The notes: a model not told the origin generated them from the sequence alone. DNA of 64,000 nt from Streptococcus salivarius (GCF_009738225.1 NZ_CP018187.1:1746501-1810500); one strand, 5' to 3'. Counted from the stretch's first letter, positions 1 to 10,286 are shown. Numbers and translations: made by a program.

Positions 1-46
1 TGTTATACGTTTTTACACTAAATACCATAATTTTATTCCTCTTAAA

Positions 47-604
47 TCAATGTATCCCGTGGTGAGCTGCTTCATCAAGTTCTTGATAAAAGGCTTTCTC
101 CCGCTTAGTTTTGATTTTCTGATAAGCAAGACGTTCACCATCAATAGGAACCTTGCCACAATAGACATAGCCAAGTTTCTCCAAAATATGCTGCATGACA
201 GTATTCTTTTCATGCGTATCGCAACGAAAATCATGAGCATCCGTTCCCTCAATAAGACCTTGAATGAAGGTTTGAGCAATGCCCTGACCCGAAAATTCAC
301 TTAAAACGGCGATTCTATGAAAAGTAATGTAGCGCTTATTGTGGTGTTTCCAGTCCCCGTCATAGATTTTGTCGTAAGCAGGGGCTCCATCAACAATCAC
401 CGCAGCATAAGAAACGATTTGACCATCAACAATTCCTACATAGGCCTGCCCATTAAGGACATCGTCAAAGATAGTTTCTTCAGTAGGGTAACCATCAGCT
501 CCTTGCCATTGGGTACTCCCCGCTTCTGCTAAAGCAGTTCTAGCACTCTCAATCACAGTCATGATAGCCCCAATTTCATTTGGGAAGGCTTGTCTAATTT
601 CCAT
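47..604 (-). CDS. GNAT-family N-acetyltransferase
   Basis: 185 aa. It has a GNAT fold signature: the hydrophobic strand around residues 92-101 (ITFHRIAV) is followed by an acetyl-CoA loop SGQGIA (105-110), the Q/RxxGxG/A type. The substrate cannot be told from sequence. It begins 12 nt after the serC stop, with AGGTAAAG as ribosome site, so it is probably co-transcribed with serC. In related streptococci a GNAT gene sits between serC and serA; serA would lie left of the window (inference). Family call is firm, function unknown. Confidence 0.88.
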   Translation of the reverse strand: MEIRQAFPNEIGAIMTVIESARTALAEAGSTQWQGADGYPTEETIFDDVLNGQAYVGIVDGQIVSYAAVIVDGAPAYDKIYDGDWKHHNKRYITFHRIAVLSEFSGQGIAQTFIQGLIEGTDAHDFRCDTHEKNTVMQHILEKLGYVYCGKVPIDGERLAYQKIKTKREKAFYQELDEAAHHGIH

Positions 605-616
605 CTCTTTACCTAA

Positions 617-1711
617 TTATTTATTTTCGGCTTCAAATTTCTTCATAAAGTCAATCAAGTCAAGTACACCCTGACGTGGGAATGCATTATAAACACTAGC
701 ACGCATACCACCTACTGAACGGTGTCCTTTGATATTCTTGAAACCTAGAGCATCTGCTTCTGCTACAAATTTAGCATCCAACTCTTTACTTGGTGTTACA
801 AATGGGATATTGCAGACAGAACGATCCTTGGCATCTTTGACAGGATTTGTGTAGAAATCAGATGACTCAATGTAATCATAGAGAAGTCCTGATTTCTCAC
901 GTTGAATTTCAGCCATCTTGTCCACGCCACCAATTTCATTTTTAACCCAGTCAAAGACGAGTTTTGAAATATAGATGTTGAAACATGGTGGTGTATTGTA
1001 AAGTGATCCTGCTTCAGCTTGAATACGGTAATCCAACATGGCAGACAATTGTGGTTGGTCGTTAAGGAAGTCTTCACGAACGATAACCACTGTCACCCCA
1101 GCAGGTCCAATATTTTTCTGAGCACCAGCATAGATAAGGGCAAAGTCCTCAACATTGTAACGAGCAGCCAAAATATTTGAAGACATATCAGCTACAATTG
1201 GCACACCATTAGTATCAGGCAAATCGTAGATAGATGTTCCTTCAATGGTATTGTTCGTTGTCAAGTGAACATAAGCAGCTTCTGGATCAATTGTTGCTGG
1301 GTCAAAGCTTGGGATGTGATCGTAAACAGTTTCTTCTGAAGAGGCCAAAAGAATTGGTTCAAAAGGAATGGTTTTTGAAAGTTTAACAGCTTCTGTATAA
1401 GCTTTTTTCCCCCATGAACCACCTACAAGGTAGTAAGCTTTCTTACCTTGAGCGAGGTTAAGTGGGACCATTGTAAATTGTGTTGAAGCGCCACCTTGCA
1501 AGAAAATAACCTTATAGTTATCAGGAATGGCCATAAGCTCACGAAGTGTCGCTTCCGCATCTTTAACGATTTTGTCAAATTCTGGAGAACGGTGGGACAT
1601 TTCTAGCACGGACATACCGGATTCTTGATAGTTAAGCAATTCAGCTTGGGCTTTTTCAAGCACTGGTTTTGGTAATGTAGCAGGTCCTGCTGAGAAATTA
1701 TAAATTGTCAT
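617..1711 (-). CDS. serC: Phosphoserine aminotransferase
   Basis: 364 aa, full length for SerC. It catalyses the PLP-dependent transamination of 3-phosphohydroxypyruvate with glutamate in the second step of serine synthesis. The N-terminus reads [11 protein letters not shown], typical of the family; the PLP lysine is K199 in [17 protein letters not shown] precedes the ATG. A sigma-A promoter lies just upstream and the GNAT gene follows at 12 nt, suggesting a serine operon. No odd features. Confidence 0.97.
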   Translation of the reverse strand: MTIYNFSAGPATLPKPVLEKAQAELLNYQESGMSVLEMSHRSPEFDKIVKDAEATLRELMAIPDNYKVIFLQGGASTQFTMVPLNLAQGKKAYYLVGGSWGKKAYTEAVKLSKTIPFEPILLASSEETVYDHIPSFDPATIDPEAAYVHLTTNNTIEGTSIYDLPDTNGVPIVADMSSNILAARYNVEDFALIYAGAQKNIGPAGVTVVIVREDFLNDQPQLSAMLDYRIQAEAGSLYNTPPCFNIYISKLVFDWVKNEIGGVDKMAEIQREKSGLLYDYIESSDFYTNPVKDAKDRSVCNIPFVTPSKELDAKFVAEADALGFKNIKGHRSVGGMRASVYNAFPRQGVLDLIDFMKKFEAENK

Positions 1712-1740
1712 AAAGACACCTCCAAAATTTTAATGGTCCT

Positions 1741-1769
1741 ATTATAGCGAATTTTCTGAATATTGTAAA
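1741..1769 (-). promoter_or_regulatory. Sigma-A promoter of serC
   Basis: On the minus strand TTTACA (1764-1769) and TATAAT (1741-1746) are separated by 17 nt, about 30 nt upstream of the serC ATG. There is no room for a T-box or other long leader. Confidence 0.7.
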
Positions 1770-1780
1770 GTGTTAACAGT

Positions 1781-1806
1781 AAAAAACGAACGGAATTAAC
1801 CGATCG
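1781..1806 (-). terminator. Rho-independent terminator after the ROK gene
   Basis: Minus-strand stem CGATCGG / CCGTTCG with a six-base loop, one mismatch, followed by six U residues. It lies about 60 nt past the ROK kinase stop and upstream of the serC promoter. Confidence 0.65.
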
Positions 1807-1865
1807 CCTCAAAAAAGTTAGGTATTTTATGTATATTTTTATCAGTAATTGATTTTAGTATCCGT

Positions 1866-2759
1866 TTATTTTTGCTTAAGAAAATAGGCTGCCCCAATTA
1901 GATTAGCTCCATTATGATGATGACAAGCCACAATCTGGGGACGTTTAATAATTTTACCGATAAAGTCAACCTCATGGTGAACCTTATCAAACTGGCGGTT
2001 GACCTCCTTGATAAGAATCGGCTGGGCTGAAATGCCACCTCCAATAACAAAGGTTTCCATATCAAAAATGGTTTGAAGATTCAAAATGGTAATGGCTAAG
2101 TTACGGCAATAGCTTTCAAAAAATGGATAGACCATTTTATCTCCTACATTGATTGCCTCAAATGCGGCTAAACCATTCTTTAAGTCAGAGTTACCTAACA
2201 CTTCATTAATTTTGGTAATTAAACCTACAGCTGACAGAGTCATGCCTCGCATCAATGAAGACTCAACTTTTTCCATTTGAACTGGTAAAAGAAAGGTCAA
2301 CTCGCCCGCTTGAAAGTGACTTCCTTGAAAAAGTTTACCATTAATTATAAGTCCACCACCAAGACCTGAACCCAAAACAAGGGCTGCACCATTGGTCACT
2401 CCTTGCAAATGACCTGTGGCTAGCTCTGCCAAGGCTGCCGCTTTACCATCATTAAGAGCCATTACAGGCAAATGGTACTTGGCTTCAAGGACATCTTTAA
2501 TACGAAAACCATGGAAAAATCTCAATAAGCCACCATGATAAATGACACCTTCCTCAGTATCAACCGTCCCAGGAACACTAATAGCAATACCTGACAGCTT
2601 GGCTTCAACTGAAGTGACTATATGATCAATAACATCAATAGCTTGGTCCAAGGTTTGTGGAGATGACTGCGTCGGCAGACTTTTTTCAATGACAAACTCC
2701 TCCGAAACAAGTGCTGACTTTACCTGTGTTCCTCCAAAATCAATCGCTAAAATCGTCAT
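1866..2759 (-). CDS. ROK-family sugar kinase
   Basis: 297 aa from the ATG at 2759, chosen because TGGAGG lies 7-8 nt upstream; an upstream in-frame start has no ribosome site. The N-terminal phosphate-binding motif AIDFGGT and the second glycine-rich motif GSGLGGGLIING mark a ROK (repressor, ORF, kinase) kinase. No DNA-binding domain is present, so it is an enzyme. The cysteine zinc motif of many ROK glucokinases is absent (SHFQAGE occupies that region), which fits beta-glucoside- or N-acetylmannosamine-type members. The sugar is not determinable from sequence. Confidence 0.88.
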   Translation of the reverse strand: MTILAIDFGGTQVKSALVSEEFVIEKSLPTQSSPQTLDQAIDVIDHIVTSVEAKLSGIAISVPGTVDTEEGVIYHGGLLRFFHGFRIKDVLEAKYHLPVMALNDGKAAALAELATGHLQGVTNGAALVLGSGLGGGLIINGKLFQGSHFQAGELTFLLPVQMEKVESSLMRGMTLSAVGLITKINEVLGNSDLKNGLAAFEAINVGDKMVYPFFESYCRNLAITILNLQTIFDMETFVIGGGISAQPILIKEVNRQFDKVHHEVDFIGKIIKRPQIVACHHHNGANLIGAAYFLKQK

Positions 2760-2814
2760 AATCATCCTCCACAGATTGTTTTTCGTCATTATAGCATAAA
2801 AGAGCTAATAGTAG

Positions 2815-2828
2815 AAAAAACGGTTTCA
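2815..2828. promoter_or_regulatory. Candidate catabolite-responsive element
   Basis: AAAAAACGGTTTCA matches the CcpA cre consensus TGWAANCGNTNWCA except at the first two positions. It sits in the divergent ROK/gloA promoter region, where carbon control of a sugar kinase would make sense. Seen by eye only. Confidence 0.3.
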
Positions 2829-2874
2829 AAATGCTATCATAAACTTACAGAATTAGATAAAAGGAGTATCTCAC

Positions 2875-3270
2875 ATGGCTAAATTTCTACACACTTGTGT
2901 CCGTGTCAAGGACCTAGAAGCCTCACTTAAATTTTATAAAGAAGCTCTTGGTTTTAAAGAAGCTCGTCGAAATGATTTTCCAGAATATAAGTTCACCCTT
3001 GTCTACTTGCAACTCGAAGATGATCCTGATTACGAGTTGGAATTAACCTACAATTATGACCACGAAGCCTATGATTTAGGAGATGGATACGGTCATATCG
3101 CTGTTGGTGTCGATGATTTAGAAGCTACACACCAAGCTCACAAAGAGGCTGGATACACTGTTACAGACCTCTCAGGTCTTCCTGGTAAACCAAAAATGTA
3201 TTACTTTATCACTGATCCAGATGACTATAAGATTGAAGTTATTCGTTTGGCTCAATTCCTAGAAAAATAA
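2875..3270 (+). CDS. gloA: Lactoylglutathione lyase (glyoxalase I)
   Basis: 131 aa, about the length of E. coli GloA (135). It isomerises the hemithioacetal of methylglyoxal and a thiol. The four metal ligands can be placed: H6, E56, H74 and E121, almost the same spacing as in E. coli GloA (H5, E56, H74, E122). The ATG follows AAGGAGTATCTCAC. It is divergent from the ROK kinase and monocistronic, ending at a strong terminator. Confidence 0.93.
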   Translation: MAKFLHTCVRVKDLEASLKFYKEALGFKEARRNDFPEYKFTLVYLQLEDDPDYELELTYNYDHEAYDLGDGYGHIAVGVDDLEATHQAHKEAGYTVTDLSGLPGKPKMYYFITDPDDYKIEVIRLAQFLEK

Positions 3271-3275
3271 ATCAA

Positions 3276-3309
3276 AAAAAGTCAGATCGTATAGATCTGG
3301 CTTCTTTTT
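3276..3309. terminator. Bidirectional terminator between gloA and the SPFH gene
   Basis: Stem AGTCAGATC / GATCTGGCTT around a GTATA loop, with an A-run on the left and a T-run on the right. It serves the converging gloA and SPFH genes. Confidence 0.75.
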
Positions 3310-3313
3310 GTGC

Positions 3314-4213
3314 TTAATTTTTATTATCTGCTTTCAAGGCTGACAAAATTTGGGTACGAATATCATCCACACCGTTTGGATTATTTGGCAAGAATAAGGT
3401 TTGATTGCCTTTAGCCGCAAAAGTATTAAGGGTATCTAGATATTGGTTAGTCAAAAGAATAGACATAATCTGCTCTTCAGACATCCCCACATTAGCTTCT
3501 TTGAGTTCTGCAATAGATTCAGCCAATCCATCAACGATAGCCTTACGTTGTTGGGCAATACCGACCCCGTGAAGACGATCTTTTTCAGCTTCGGCTTCGG
3601 CTGCTGTGACAATCTTGATTTTATCAGCTTCTGCCAATTCTTGGGCTGCTACACGCTTACGTTGGGCAGCATTGATTTCGTTCATAGACTGCTTAACTTC
3701 AGCATCTGGTTCAACTTTGGTAATCAAGGTCTTAACAATGATATAACCATAAGTTGTCATTTCTTCTGCTACTTGGTGTTGAACCTCAAGGGCAATCTCA
3801 TCCTTTTTCTCAAAGAGCTCATCAAGCGTCAATTTAGGAACTGATGAACGAAGGGCGTCCTCAATGTATGATTTAATTTGAGCCTCTGGACGCATGAGTT
3901 TATAGTAAGCATCTGTAACATTTTGCTCATTTACACGATACTGAGTAGCCACATTCATCATAACAAAGACATTGTCCTTGGTCTTGGTTTCGACCACAAT
4001 CTCACTTTGAAGCAAACGTAGTTGAATACGAGCTGCAATTTTATCGATACCAAATGGCAAACGCATATGGATACCACTCGTTGCGATTTTTTGATAGCGT
4101 CCAAAACGTTCAACAATAGCTACTGACTGTTGACGTACGACATAAAGCATACTGATGAGAATTCCCAAGATAATCAAGAATGAAATCAGTAAAAAGAGAA
4201 ATGCTGCTTGCAT
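3314..4213 (-). CDS. SPFH/band 7 (stomatin-like) membrane protein
   Basis: 299 aa. One N-terminal membrane segment (about residues 4-26) is followed by an SPFH domain starting VRQQSVAIVERFGRYQ, then a charged helical region rich in A/E/K (ELAEADKIKIVTAAEAEAE) typical of stomatin/YbbK-type oligomers. Such proteins form large membrane-anchored rings and often protect or scaffold membrane proteases; no NfeD partner is next to it. GGAGGAC precedes the ATG. Probably monocistronic. Confidence 0.9.
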   Translation of the reverse strand: MQAAFLFLLISFLIILGILISMLYVVRQQSVAIVERFGRYQKIATSGIHMRLPFGIDKIAARIQLRLLQSEIVVETKTKDNVFVMMNVATQYRVNEQNVTDAYYKLMRPEAQIKSYIEDALRSSVPKLTLDELFEKKDEIALEVQHQVAEEMTTYGYIIVKTLITKVEPDAEVKQSMNEINAAQRKRVAAQELAEADKIKIVTAAEAEAEKDRLHGVGIAQQRKAIVDGLAESIAELKEANVGMSEEQIMSILLTNQYLDTLNTFAAKGNQTLFLPNNPNGVDDIRTQILSALKADNKN

Positions 4214-4321
4214 GTTAAGTCCTCCAAAATAAACATTAAAAATTTCTTTGCTTTATTATAGCACAGCAATACAATTTTTCAAGAAAAATAGTATATCTTT
4301 TTCAAGCACTTGGACAATCAG

Positions 4322-4365
4322 AAAAGAGGCTGAAACACTAGCGTTTCAGCCTCTCGTATTTTTTT
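4322..4365 (-). terminator. Terminator of the folate-murB-pot block
   Basis: Stem GAGGCTGAAAC (4326-4336) / GTTTCAGCCTC (4343-4353), 11 perfect base pairs, with a short U-run on the minus strand. It lies about 40 nt past the potD stop. Confidence 0.75.
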
Positions 4366-4402
4366 GACCGATTTTAGAAGCTAAAGGTCAAAAGGTAACT
4401 TT

Positions 4403-5470
4403 TTATTTACGATACATCTTAACTTGAAGGTAAATATCGTTATAGATTCCTAGCCACTTTTGACCTAGGTTATTATAGACTTCAAGGTTTTTAATGGTTG
4501 ATTCTGATGGGTAAAAGGCCTTATCATCCGTAATACTCTTTGGAAGTAAGGCTTTGGCTGCCTCGTTAGGTGTGGCATAACCAATATATTCAGCATTTTG
4601 CGCTGCATTTTCCGGTTTAAGCATGAAGTTGATAAAGGCATAAGCCTCTTTTTCATGCTTTACAGTCTTAGGAATCACCAGATTATCAAACCAAAGATTT
4701 GAGCCTTCAGATGGGACAACATAACGTAGGTCCTCATTTTTATCAAGCATCTCACTGGCTTCCCCTGAGAAGGTTACTCCAATGGCCGCATCACCTTGAA
4801 CCATGTAGCCCTTCATCTCGTCACCAACAATAGCCTTGATATTTGGTGTTAGACTATTAAGTTTAGTTTCAGCCAAACGTAATTCAGTCATGTTCTTCGT
4901 ATTCAAGCTATATCCCAGGCTATTCAGTGAGAAACCAAGGACTTCACGCGCACCATCCACGAGCATAATCTGGTTTTTGTAATCTGGTGACCAAAGATCA
5001 TCCCAGTGCTGTGGTGCTTTTTTCACCAATTTTGTATTATAAACAATACCGACAGTTCCCCAGAAATAAGGGATGGAATAGTCATTGTGAGGGTCAAAAC
5101 TAAGTCCTTTAAAGCTTGAGTCAATCTGGTCAAAACCTTTGATTTTAGATTTATCCAACTTCACCAAAAGGTCTTCCTTAACCATTTTATCAATGGTATA
5201 GTCTGATGGCACAGCAATATCGTAGGTTGTTCCGCCCTGCTTAATCTTGGTATACATGGCTTCATTGGAATCAAAGGTTTCGTACTGAACCTTGATACCC
5301 GTTTCTTTTGTAAACTTGGTCAAGAGGTCTGGGTCAATATAATCACCCCAGTTATAGATAACTAATTTGTCCGACACATTTCCTGTACGACTCTGCATGT
5401 AGGCAGAGATGCCCCAAAGGAAGAAGATAATGGCTAAGATACCTGCCAGAAATTGATAGAGTCTACGCAT
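4403..5470 (-). CDS. potD: Spermidine/putrescine ABC transporter, substrate-binding protein
   Basis: 355 aa from the ATG at 5470, preceded by GGAGGAG; a start 30 nt upstream lacks this spacing. An N-terminal hydrophobic anchor (FLAGILAIIFFLWGI) is followed by a mature PotD fold (LVIYNWGDYIDPDLLTKF and NLWFDNLVIPK motifs). No lipobox cysteine is visible, so it is likely held by an uncleaved signal anchor. It delivers polyamines to PotABC. It overlaps potC by 8 nt and is the last gene of the operon. Confidence 0.93.
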   Translation of the reverse strand: MRRLYQFLAGILAIIFFLWGISAYMQSRTGNVSDKLVIYNWGDYIDPDLLTKFTKETGIKVQYETFDSNEAMYTKIKQGGTTYDIAVPSDYTIDKMVKEDLLVKLDKSKIKGFDQIDSSFKGLSFDPHNDYSIPYFWGTVGIVYNTKLVKKAPQHWDDLWSPDYKNQIMLVDGAREVLGFSLNSLGYSLNTKNMTELRLAETKLNSLTPNIKAIVGDEMKGYMVQGDAAIGVTFSGEASEMLDKNEDLRYVVPSEGSNLWFDNLVIPKTVKHEKEAYAFINFMLKPENAAQNAEYIGYATPNEAAKALLPKSITDDKAFYPSESTIKNLEVYNNLGQKWLGIYNDIYLQVKMYRK

Positions 5471-6239
5471 CCTGCTCCTCCTTCTCCTTGGTAATCGCAT
5501 AATAACCTATCACTAAAAGAATAGAGAATAGGAAAACAACGGTTGACAAGGCATTTATTTCCAGAGAAATCCCTTTACGTGCACGTGAGTAAATTTCCAC
5601 AGCAAGTGTTGAAAAACCATTCCCCGTTACAAAGAAGGTTACTGCAAAGTCATCCAATGAATAGGTAAAGGCCATGAAATAACCAGCAATAATACCAGGT
5701 GTCAAGTATGGCAACATGACCTCACGTAACATCTGCCATTGGGTCGCACCCAGGTCATAAGCGGCATTCACCATATCTCGATTCATTTCCTTGAGACGTG
5801 GCAACACCATGAGAACCACGATTGGGATTGAAAAGGCAATGTGACTCAATAAGACAGATACAAAACCTAGTTGGAAACCAATCAAGGTGAAGAGAATCAA
5901 GAAACTTGCACCAATCATAACGTCCGGTGCAACCATGAGTACGTTATTTAGGGATAAAATCCCAGTCTGTTGCTTTTGTTTACTCTCATAGATAAAGATA
6001 GACCCAAAGGTACCAATAATCGTTGCTAGAAGAGCGCTAAGGAAAGCTAAAAAGAAGGTTTGAGCCAGAATTAACATAAGACGGCTATCTGAAAACATGC
6101 TCTGGTAGTTATCCAGAGTAAAACCTGTGAAACTATTCATATCGCCACCACTGTTGAAAGAGTAGGCGATTAAATAAAAGATTGGCAGATAAAGGATAAC
6201 AAAGACAAGAGCTAAATAGAGATTTGCAAATTTTTTCAT
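5463..6239 (-). CDS. potC: Spermidine/putrescine ABC transporter permease
   Basis: 258 aa from the ATG at 6239 (AAAGGAGAG upstream). Six predicted membrane segments with a binding-protein-dependent permease EAA loop (AAYDLGATQWQMLREVMLPYLTPG region, about residues 160-185). It pairs with PotB to form the pore. It overlaps both potB and potD by a few bases, indicating translational coupling. Confidence 0.94.
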   Translation of the reverse strand: MKKFANLYLALVFVILYLPIFYLIAYSFNSGGDMNSFTGFTLDNYQSMFSDSRLMLILAQTFFLAFLSALLATIIGTFGSIFIYESKQKQQTGILSLNNVLMVAPDVMIGASFLILFTLIGFQLGFVSVLLSHIAFSIPIVVLMVLPRLKEMNRDMVNAAYDLGATQWQMLREVMLPYLTPGIIAGYFMAFTYSLDDFAVTFFVTGNGFSTLAVEIYSRARKGISLEINALSTVVFLFSILLVIGYYAITKEKEEQDA

Positions 6240-7030
6240 TGACGTCTCTCCTTTGTTAACCACATTGTCGCAATCATAGCAACAATAAGAACAACACCAA
6301 TGGTTGCCCCCATTCCCCAGTTTTGTGTCGTGAGGAAGTGCTGTTCGATAGCTGTCCCTAGGGTGATAACTCGGTTACCACCAATCAAGCGTGTCAGCAT
6401 AAAAAGGCTGAGACTAGGAATAAAGACCGACTGGACACCAGAGCGTACCCCATTAAGCGATAAGGGAAAAATAACCTTGGTAAAGGTCTGCCAATCATTG
6501 GCTCCCAAATCTTTACTTGCATTCACAATATTTTCATCCAAATCATCCAGTGCATTGAAAATCGGTAGAATCATAAAAGGAATTTCAATGTAGCTAGCTA
6601 CGAAAATAAAGGAGAAGTCCGTAAAGAGGATTTGCATGGGTGCAATCCCAAAGAAACCGAGAAAGGCATTGATACCACCTTGTTGGCCAAAAATCCCCAT
6701 AAAAGCATAGGCTTTCAGAAGGAGATTGACCCAGGTTGGCAAAATGACCAACATTAACCAAAGTTGCTTATGCTTCAGTCTGGTTAAGAGATATGCCGTC
6801 GGATAAGAGATAAGGAGAGTTACTAGAGTAATGATGGCTGCATAAAGAACCGAGTTAAAACTCATCCTTAAGTAAGTCCAACTGGAAAAGAAGGTGCCAT
6901 AATTATCCAATGTAAAGTTGCCACTGATATCAAAGAAAGACTGATAGAGTAGCATGAGCACTGGAGCAACCACGAAGAGTAGGAGCCAAAGGAGGTAAGG
7001 TACCGAGAAGAGGCTAGCTGTTTTCTTCAT
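6236..7030 (-). CDS. potB: Spermidine/putrescine ABC transporter permease
   Basis: 264 aa from the ATG at 7030, preceded by GAGGAGG. Six membrane segments and the EAA loop [20 protein letters not shown]. It overlaps the end of potA by 17 nt and the start of potC by 4 nt. It is the partner permease of PotC. Confidence 0.94.
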   Translation of the reverse strand: MKKTASLFSVPYLLWLLLFVVAPVLMLLYQSFFDISGNFTLDNYGTFFSSWTYLRMSFNSVLYAAIITLVTLLISYPTAYLLTRLKHKQLWLMLVILPTWVNLLLKAYAFMGIFGQQGGINAFLGFFGIAPMQILFTDFSFIFVASYIEIPFMILPIFNALDDLDENIVNASKDLGANDWQTFTKVIFPLSLNGVRSGVQSVFIPSLSLFMLTRLIGGNRVITLGTAIEQHFLTTQNWGMGATIGVVLIVAMIATMWLTKERRQ

Positions 7031-8168
7031 AGCGCTCCTCCTCAATGGCATTAATCAAGCCATCTTCATGTTCTTCCACTTCCACATATTCTTCAATACG
7101 TGCATCGAACTCTTCTTCTGTCTCATTAAGACGCATGATATGAATATCCTCAGGCGTAAAATCAAGACCGATAATCTCACCCTCAATCGCCTTACGGGTT
7201 GAATGAATCATCCATTCATTGCCAAGATTGTCATAGGCAATGATTTCATAGTGGACCCCACGGAAGAGCTGAGTTTCCACGCGAACTTGCAATTTACCTT
7301 CCTCAGGAAGTGTAATCTGCAAATCTTCAGGACGAATAACCACTTCGACAGGTTCGTTAGGACGCATTCCTCCATCGACAGATTCAAAACGTTTCCCATT
7401 GAACTCAACCAAATAGTCCTCAATCATAACACCTGGGAGGATGTTAGATTCTCCAATAAAGGTTGCAACAAAGTGATTAATAGGTTCGTCATAGATATCA
7501 ACCGGAGTTCCTGATTGAACAATTTCACCATCGTTCATAACAAAAATCCAATCCGACATGGCCAAGGCTTCTTCTTGGTCGTGGGTAACAAAGACAAAGG
7601 TAATCCCTAGACGTTGCTGCAATTCGCGCAACTCGTATTGCATTTCAGTACGTAGTTTCAAATCCAGTGCTGACAAAGGCTCATCCAAAAGGACCACACG
7701 TGGTTGGTTAATAATTGCTCGGGCAATGGCCACACGTTGACGTTGACCACCTGATAATTTTTGAATTGAGCGTTTTTGATAATCATTGAGTTGAACCATC
7801 TTTAAGGCTTCTTCTACACGCTCTTCGATTTCCTTTTTTGGCACCTTTTTCAATTTAAGGGCAAAAGCCACATTGTCAAAGACATTCATATGTGGAAAGA
7901 GGGCATAGGATTGGAAAACGGTGTGGACATCCCTTTTATTGATAGGAATATCATTGATACGCTTTCCATCCAAAAGGACGTCACCACTGGTCGCATCTAA
8001 GAGACCTGCAATGATGTTCAAAATTGTTGATTTACCAGAACCAGAAGCCCCAAGTAGGGTATAGAACTTACCTTCTTCTAGTTCAAAGTTGATGTCTTTT
8101 AAAACTTGTGTGCCACTGTCTTCAAACACTTTTGAGACGTTTCGAAAGGCAATAATCGGATTAGTCAA
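7014..8168 (-). CDS. potA: Spermidine/putrescine ABC transporter ATPase
   Basis: 384 aa. Walker [10 protein letters not shown] (about residues 38-46), signature LSGGQRQR, Walker B VVLLDEP and H-loop FVTHD are all intact. A C-terminal TOBE-type domain follows (residues ~240-350), and then an acidic tail ([20 protein letters not shown]). It energises polyamine import by PotBC. It is the first pot gene, 46 nt after murB, and likely transcribed from the folate/murB promoter. Confidence 0.95.
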   Translation of the reverse strand: MTNPIIAFRNVSKVFEDSGTQVLKDINFELEEGKFYTLLGASGSGKSTILNIIAGLLDATSGDVLLDGKRINDIPINKRDVHTVFQSYALFPHMNVFDNVAFALKLKKVPKKEIEERVEEALKMVQLNDYQKRSIQKLSGGQRQRVAIARAIINQPRVVLLDEPLSALDLKLRTEMQYELRELQQRLGITFVFVTHDQEEALAMSDWIFVMNDGEIVQSGTPVDIYDEPINHFVATFIGESNILPGVMIEDYLVEFNGKRFESVDGGMRPNEPVEVVIRPEDLQITLPEEGKLQVRVETQLFRGVHYEIIAYDNLGNEWMIHSTRKAIEGEIIGLDFTPEDIHIMRLNETEEEFDARIEEYVEVEEHEDGLINAIEEERYEENS

Positions 8169-8214
8169 TTGTCATAAATCCTCCATGGATAGCAAATATA
8201 GGGATAGGGTTTTA

Positions 8215-9117
8215 TTAGTTTAATTTGTCGCCAATGATACGTACTTCAGGCTCTAGTGTAACACCTGAATTTTCCTTAACTTTGGCGATAACATCTGCAA
8301 TAAGGTCTTCGTAATCTTTAGCTGTCCCGTGATCAACATTGACCATGAAACCAGCATGCTTAGTTGACACCTCGACACCGCCGATACGATGTCCCTTGAG
8401 GTTAGCTTCCATAATCAGCTGACCCGCAAAGTGACCTGGTGGGCGTTTAAAGACCGAACCACATGAAGGGTATTCAAGAGGTTGTTTAAGCTCTCGCAAG
8501 TGATTAAGACGGTTCATCTCATTCTTGATTTGCTCGTAGTCTCCTGGTTTGAGGTTAAATTTAGCTGAAATAACCACTTCTCCTGTTTCTTGGAGCACTG
8601 AACGACGATAACCAAAGCGCATATCTCTTGCGTCAATCGTACGAATATCACCGTCTTTTGTAAGAACCTGAGCAGAAACCAAGATATGGGCAATCTCGCC
8701 ACCATAGGCACCAGCATTCATAAAGACGGCACCACCAACACTACCTGGAATCCCCGCTGCAAATTCAAAACCAGTCAAACTTTGGAAACGGGCTACCTTG
8801 GTTGTCGCAATCAAGTTAGCTCCCGCTTCAGCTTCAATTTGATAACCATTAACTGCGATACCATTGAGCCTGTCAAACATAATCACAAAACCTCTGATAC
8901 CACCGTCACGAACAATCAAGTTACTGGCATTACCAAGCACCATCCAAGGAATGTCATGCTTATTAGCAAATTTGACAATACGAGAGAGTTCATAGCGGTT
9001 ACGTGGAAAGGCCAAATAATCTGCTGGACCACCAACCTTGGTATATGTATAACGTTTTAAGGGTTCGTCGAAACGAATATCAATCCCCACTAAATCTTCT
9101 TTAAGTTCATCTAACAT
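8215..9117 (-). CDS. murB: UDP-N-acetylenolpyruvoylglucosamine reductase
   Basis: 300 aa from the ATG at 9117 (MLDELKE), the start used by streptococcal homologues as I recall them. Three in-frame upstream ATGs exist and none has a clear ribosome site, so the start is uncertain. FAD-binding motifs [11 protein letters not shown] and [20 protein letters not shown] are present, with the catalytic [11 protein letters not shown]. It makes UDP-MurNAc from the product of MurA, which is also in this window. It lies between folK and potA, the usual streptococcal order. Confidence 0.94.
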   Translation of the reverse strand: MLDELKEDLVGIDIRFDEPLKRYTYTKVGGPADYLAFPRNRYELSRIVKFANKHDIPWMVLGNASNLIVRDGGIRGFVIMFDRLNGIAVNGYQIEAEAGANLIATTKVARFQSLTGFEFAAGIPGSVGGAVFMNAGAYGGEIAHILVSAQVLTKDGDIRTIDARDMRFGYRRSVLQETGEVVISAKFNLKPGDYEQIKNEMNRLNHLRELKQPLEYPSCGSVFKRPPGHFAGQLIMEANLKGHRIGGVEVSTKHAGFMVNVDHGTAKDYEDLIADVIAKVKENSGVTLEPEVRIIGDKLN

Positions 9118-9306
9118 GTTATTTTCCATACTTTTTCTATACATTGTTTTCTTTGTAGGTATCGTGATAGACTTCCCCATATTACTATCACTACCTAAAA
9201 ATGAGTGAGTATTTTTCCCTAAAAATTAGAAGAAAAATACAGCAAAAAGCCAAGTTTAATTATAGCAAAAATTCCCCATCTTGACGACAAGGAATTTCAC
9301 GCAAAG

Positions 9307-9798
9307 CTAGTCCATAAGCTCCAATTTACGGACATCACTGGTGTTTAATTGACTCAAATAATTTTTGTAGGCTTGGCCAGTTTTAGGATCAACCAAATCA
9401 TCTGCTATTTCTACTAAGGGCACCAGAACAAAAGCTCTCTGACTCATATATGGGTGAGGCACTTTAAGGTGCTCAGTCTCCCAGATTTCCTGCCCATATA
9501 GAAGAATATCTATATCTACTGTCCGAGGCCCCCAATGTTCATGACGAACGCGATCAAGGTCTTTTTCAATTTGCTGACATGACCTTAGTAAGGTCTCTAC
9601 TGGCAACTTCGTCTCTAAAGCCAAGGCAAGATTCAAAAAATCAGCCTGATCTGTCAGTCCCCAAGCAGCTGTTTCGTAACAAGAGGATACTGCTTTAACC
9701 TCCGTCTCAGGTAGATCATTCAAGGCCTTCACAGCTTTTTGAAGATAGCCCTGACGGTCTCCCATATTAGATCCCAAACTCAAATAAACTCTTGTCAT
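9307..9798 (-). CDS. folK: 6-hydroxymethyl-dihydropterin pyrophosphokinase
   Basis: 163 aa, typical HPPK. N-terminal VYLSLGSNMGDR and the signature GPRTVDIDILLYG are intact. It pyrophosphorylates the pterin made by FolB, giving the FolP substrate. It overlaps folB by 4 nt (ATGA), so the two are translationally coupled. In S. pneumoniae the two activities are fused in SulD; here they are separate proteins. Confidence 0.96.
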   Translation of the reverse strand: MTRVYLSLGSNMGDRQGYLQKAVKALNDLPETEVKAVSSCYETAAWGLTDQADFLNLALALETKLPVETLLRSCQQIEKDLDRVRHEHWGPRTVDIDILLYGQEIWETEHLKVPHPYMSQRAFVLVPLVEIADDLVDPKTGQAYKNYLSQLNTSDVRKLELMD

Positions 9799-10154
9799 CG
9801 GCTACGCTCCAATTCGATACCAACACTCTTATAATGCCCATTAATTGGTGGATTTTCCTTGGTAATTCGAACTTTAATAGATTGAATTGGTGGAAACTGT
9901 TCAAATAAGTCCTCACAAATCGCACCAGCCAAACGCTCAATCAAAATATACTTTTCATTCTCTACTTGTCTTTGCACGGCTTCAAAAACCAAACCATAGT
10001 GAACCGTATCTTCTAGATTGTCACTTTGTGATGCCTTGGTTAAATCGACAGCCAATTCCAAATCTACCACAAAAATTTGCCCTAGGGTCTGTTCCTCAGC
10101 AAAAGCCCCGTGATAGCCATAAAAACGGCAACCATTTAAAATAATTTTATCCAT
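9795..10154 (-). CDS. folB: Dihydroneopterin aldolase
   Basis: 119 aa, full length. N-terminal NGCRFYGYHGAFAEEQTLGQ carries the family signature with the active-site glutamate, and ERLAGAICEDL and K98-region RITKENPP are conserved. It cleaves dihydroneopterin to 6-hydroxymethyl-dihydropterin. AAGGAGAAATT precedes the ATG. It now starts its own transcript because amyA is inserted between it and folP. Confidence 0.95.
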   Translation of the reverse strand: MDKIILNGCRFYGYHGAFAEEQTLGQIFVVDLELAVDLTKASQSDNLEDTVHYGLVFEAVQRQVENEKYILIERLAGAICEDLFEQFPPIQSIKVRITKENPPINGHYKSVGIELERSR

Positions 10155-10266
10155 AATTTCTCCTTCAGACGACTAGACTCCTCTTTATTCTAGCACAAAA
10201 CAGTTGAAAAGTTGGACTCTTATTAGTATGATATTTTAGACAAATCTGAAGTTATTGTGTTTACGC

Positions 10267-10286
10267 TTATGCAATCGGTTGCGTAA
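10267..10286. promoter_or_regulatory. LacI-family (MalR-like) operator and amyA promoter
   Basis: TTATGCAATCGGTTGCGTAA is a 20-nt palindrome with 8 of 10 pairs matching and a central CG, the form of LacI/GalR operators and close to MalR sites. It overlaps the -35 (TTGCGT, 10279-10284) of a promoter with -10 TAAAAT at 10301-10306, 16 nt spacing. Binding there would block amyA transcription, consistent with induction by maltose/maltodextrin (inference). Confidence 0.6.

Noticed and set aside
1..46. Possible start of a further gene at the left edge
   Set aside because: Only 46 nt without a clear feature; the neighbour gene (perhaps serA) cannot be seen.
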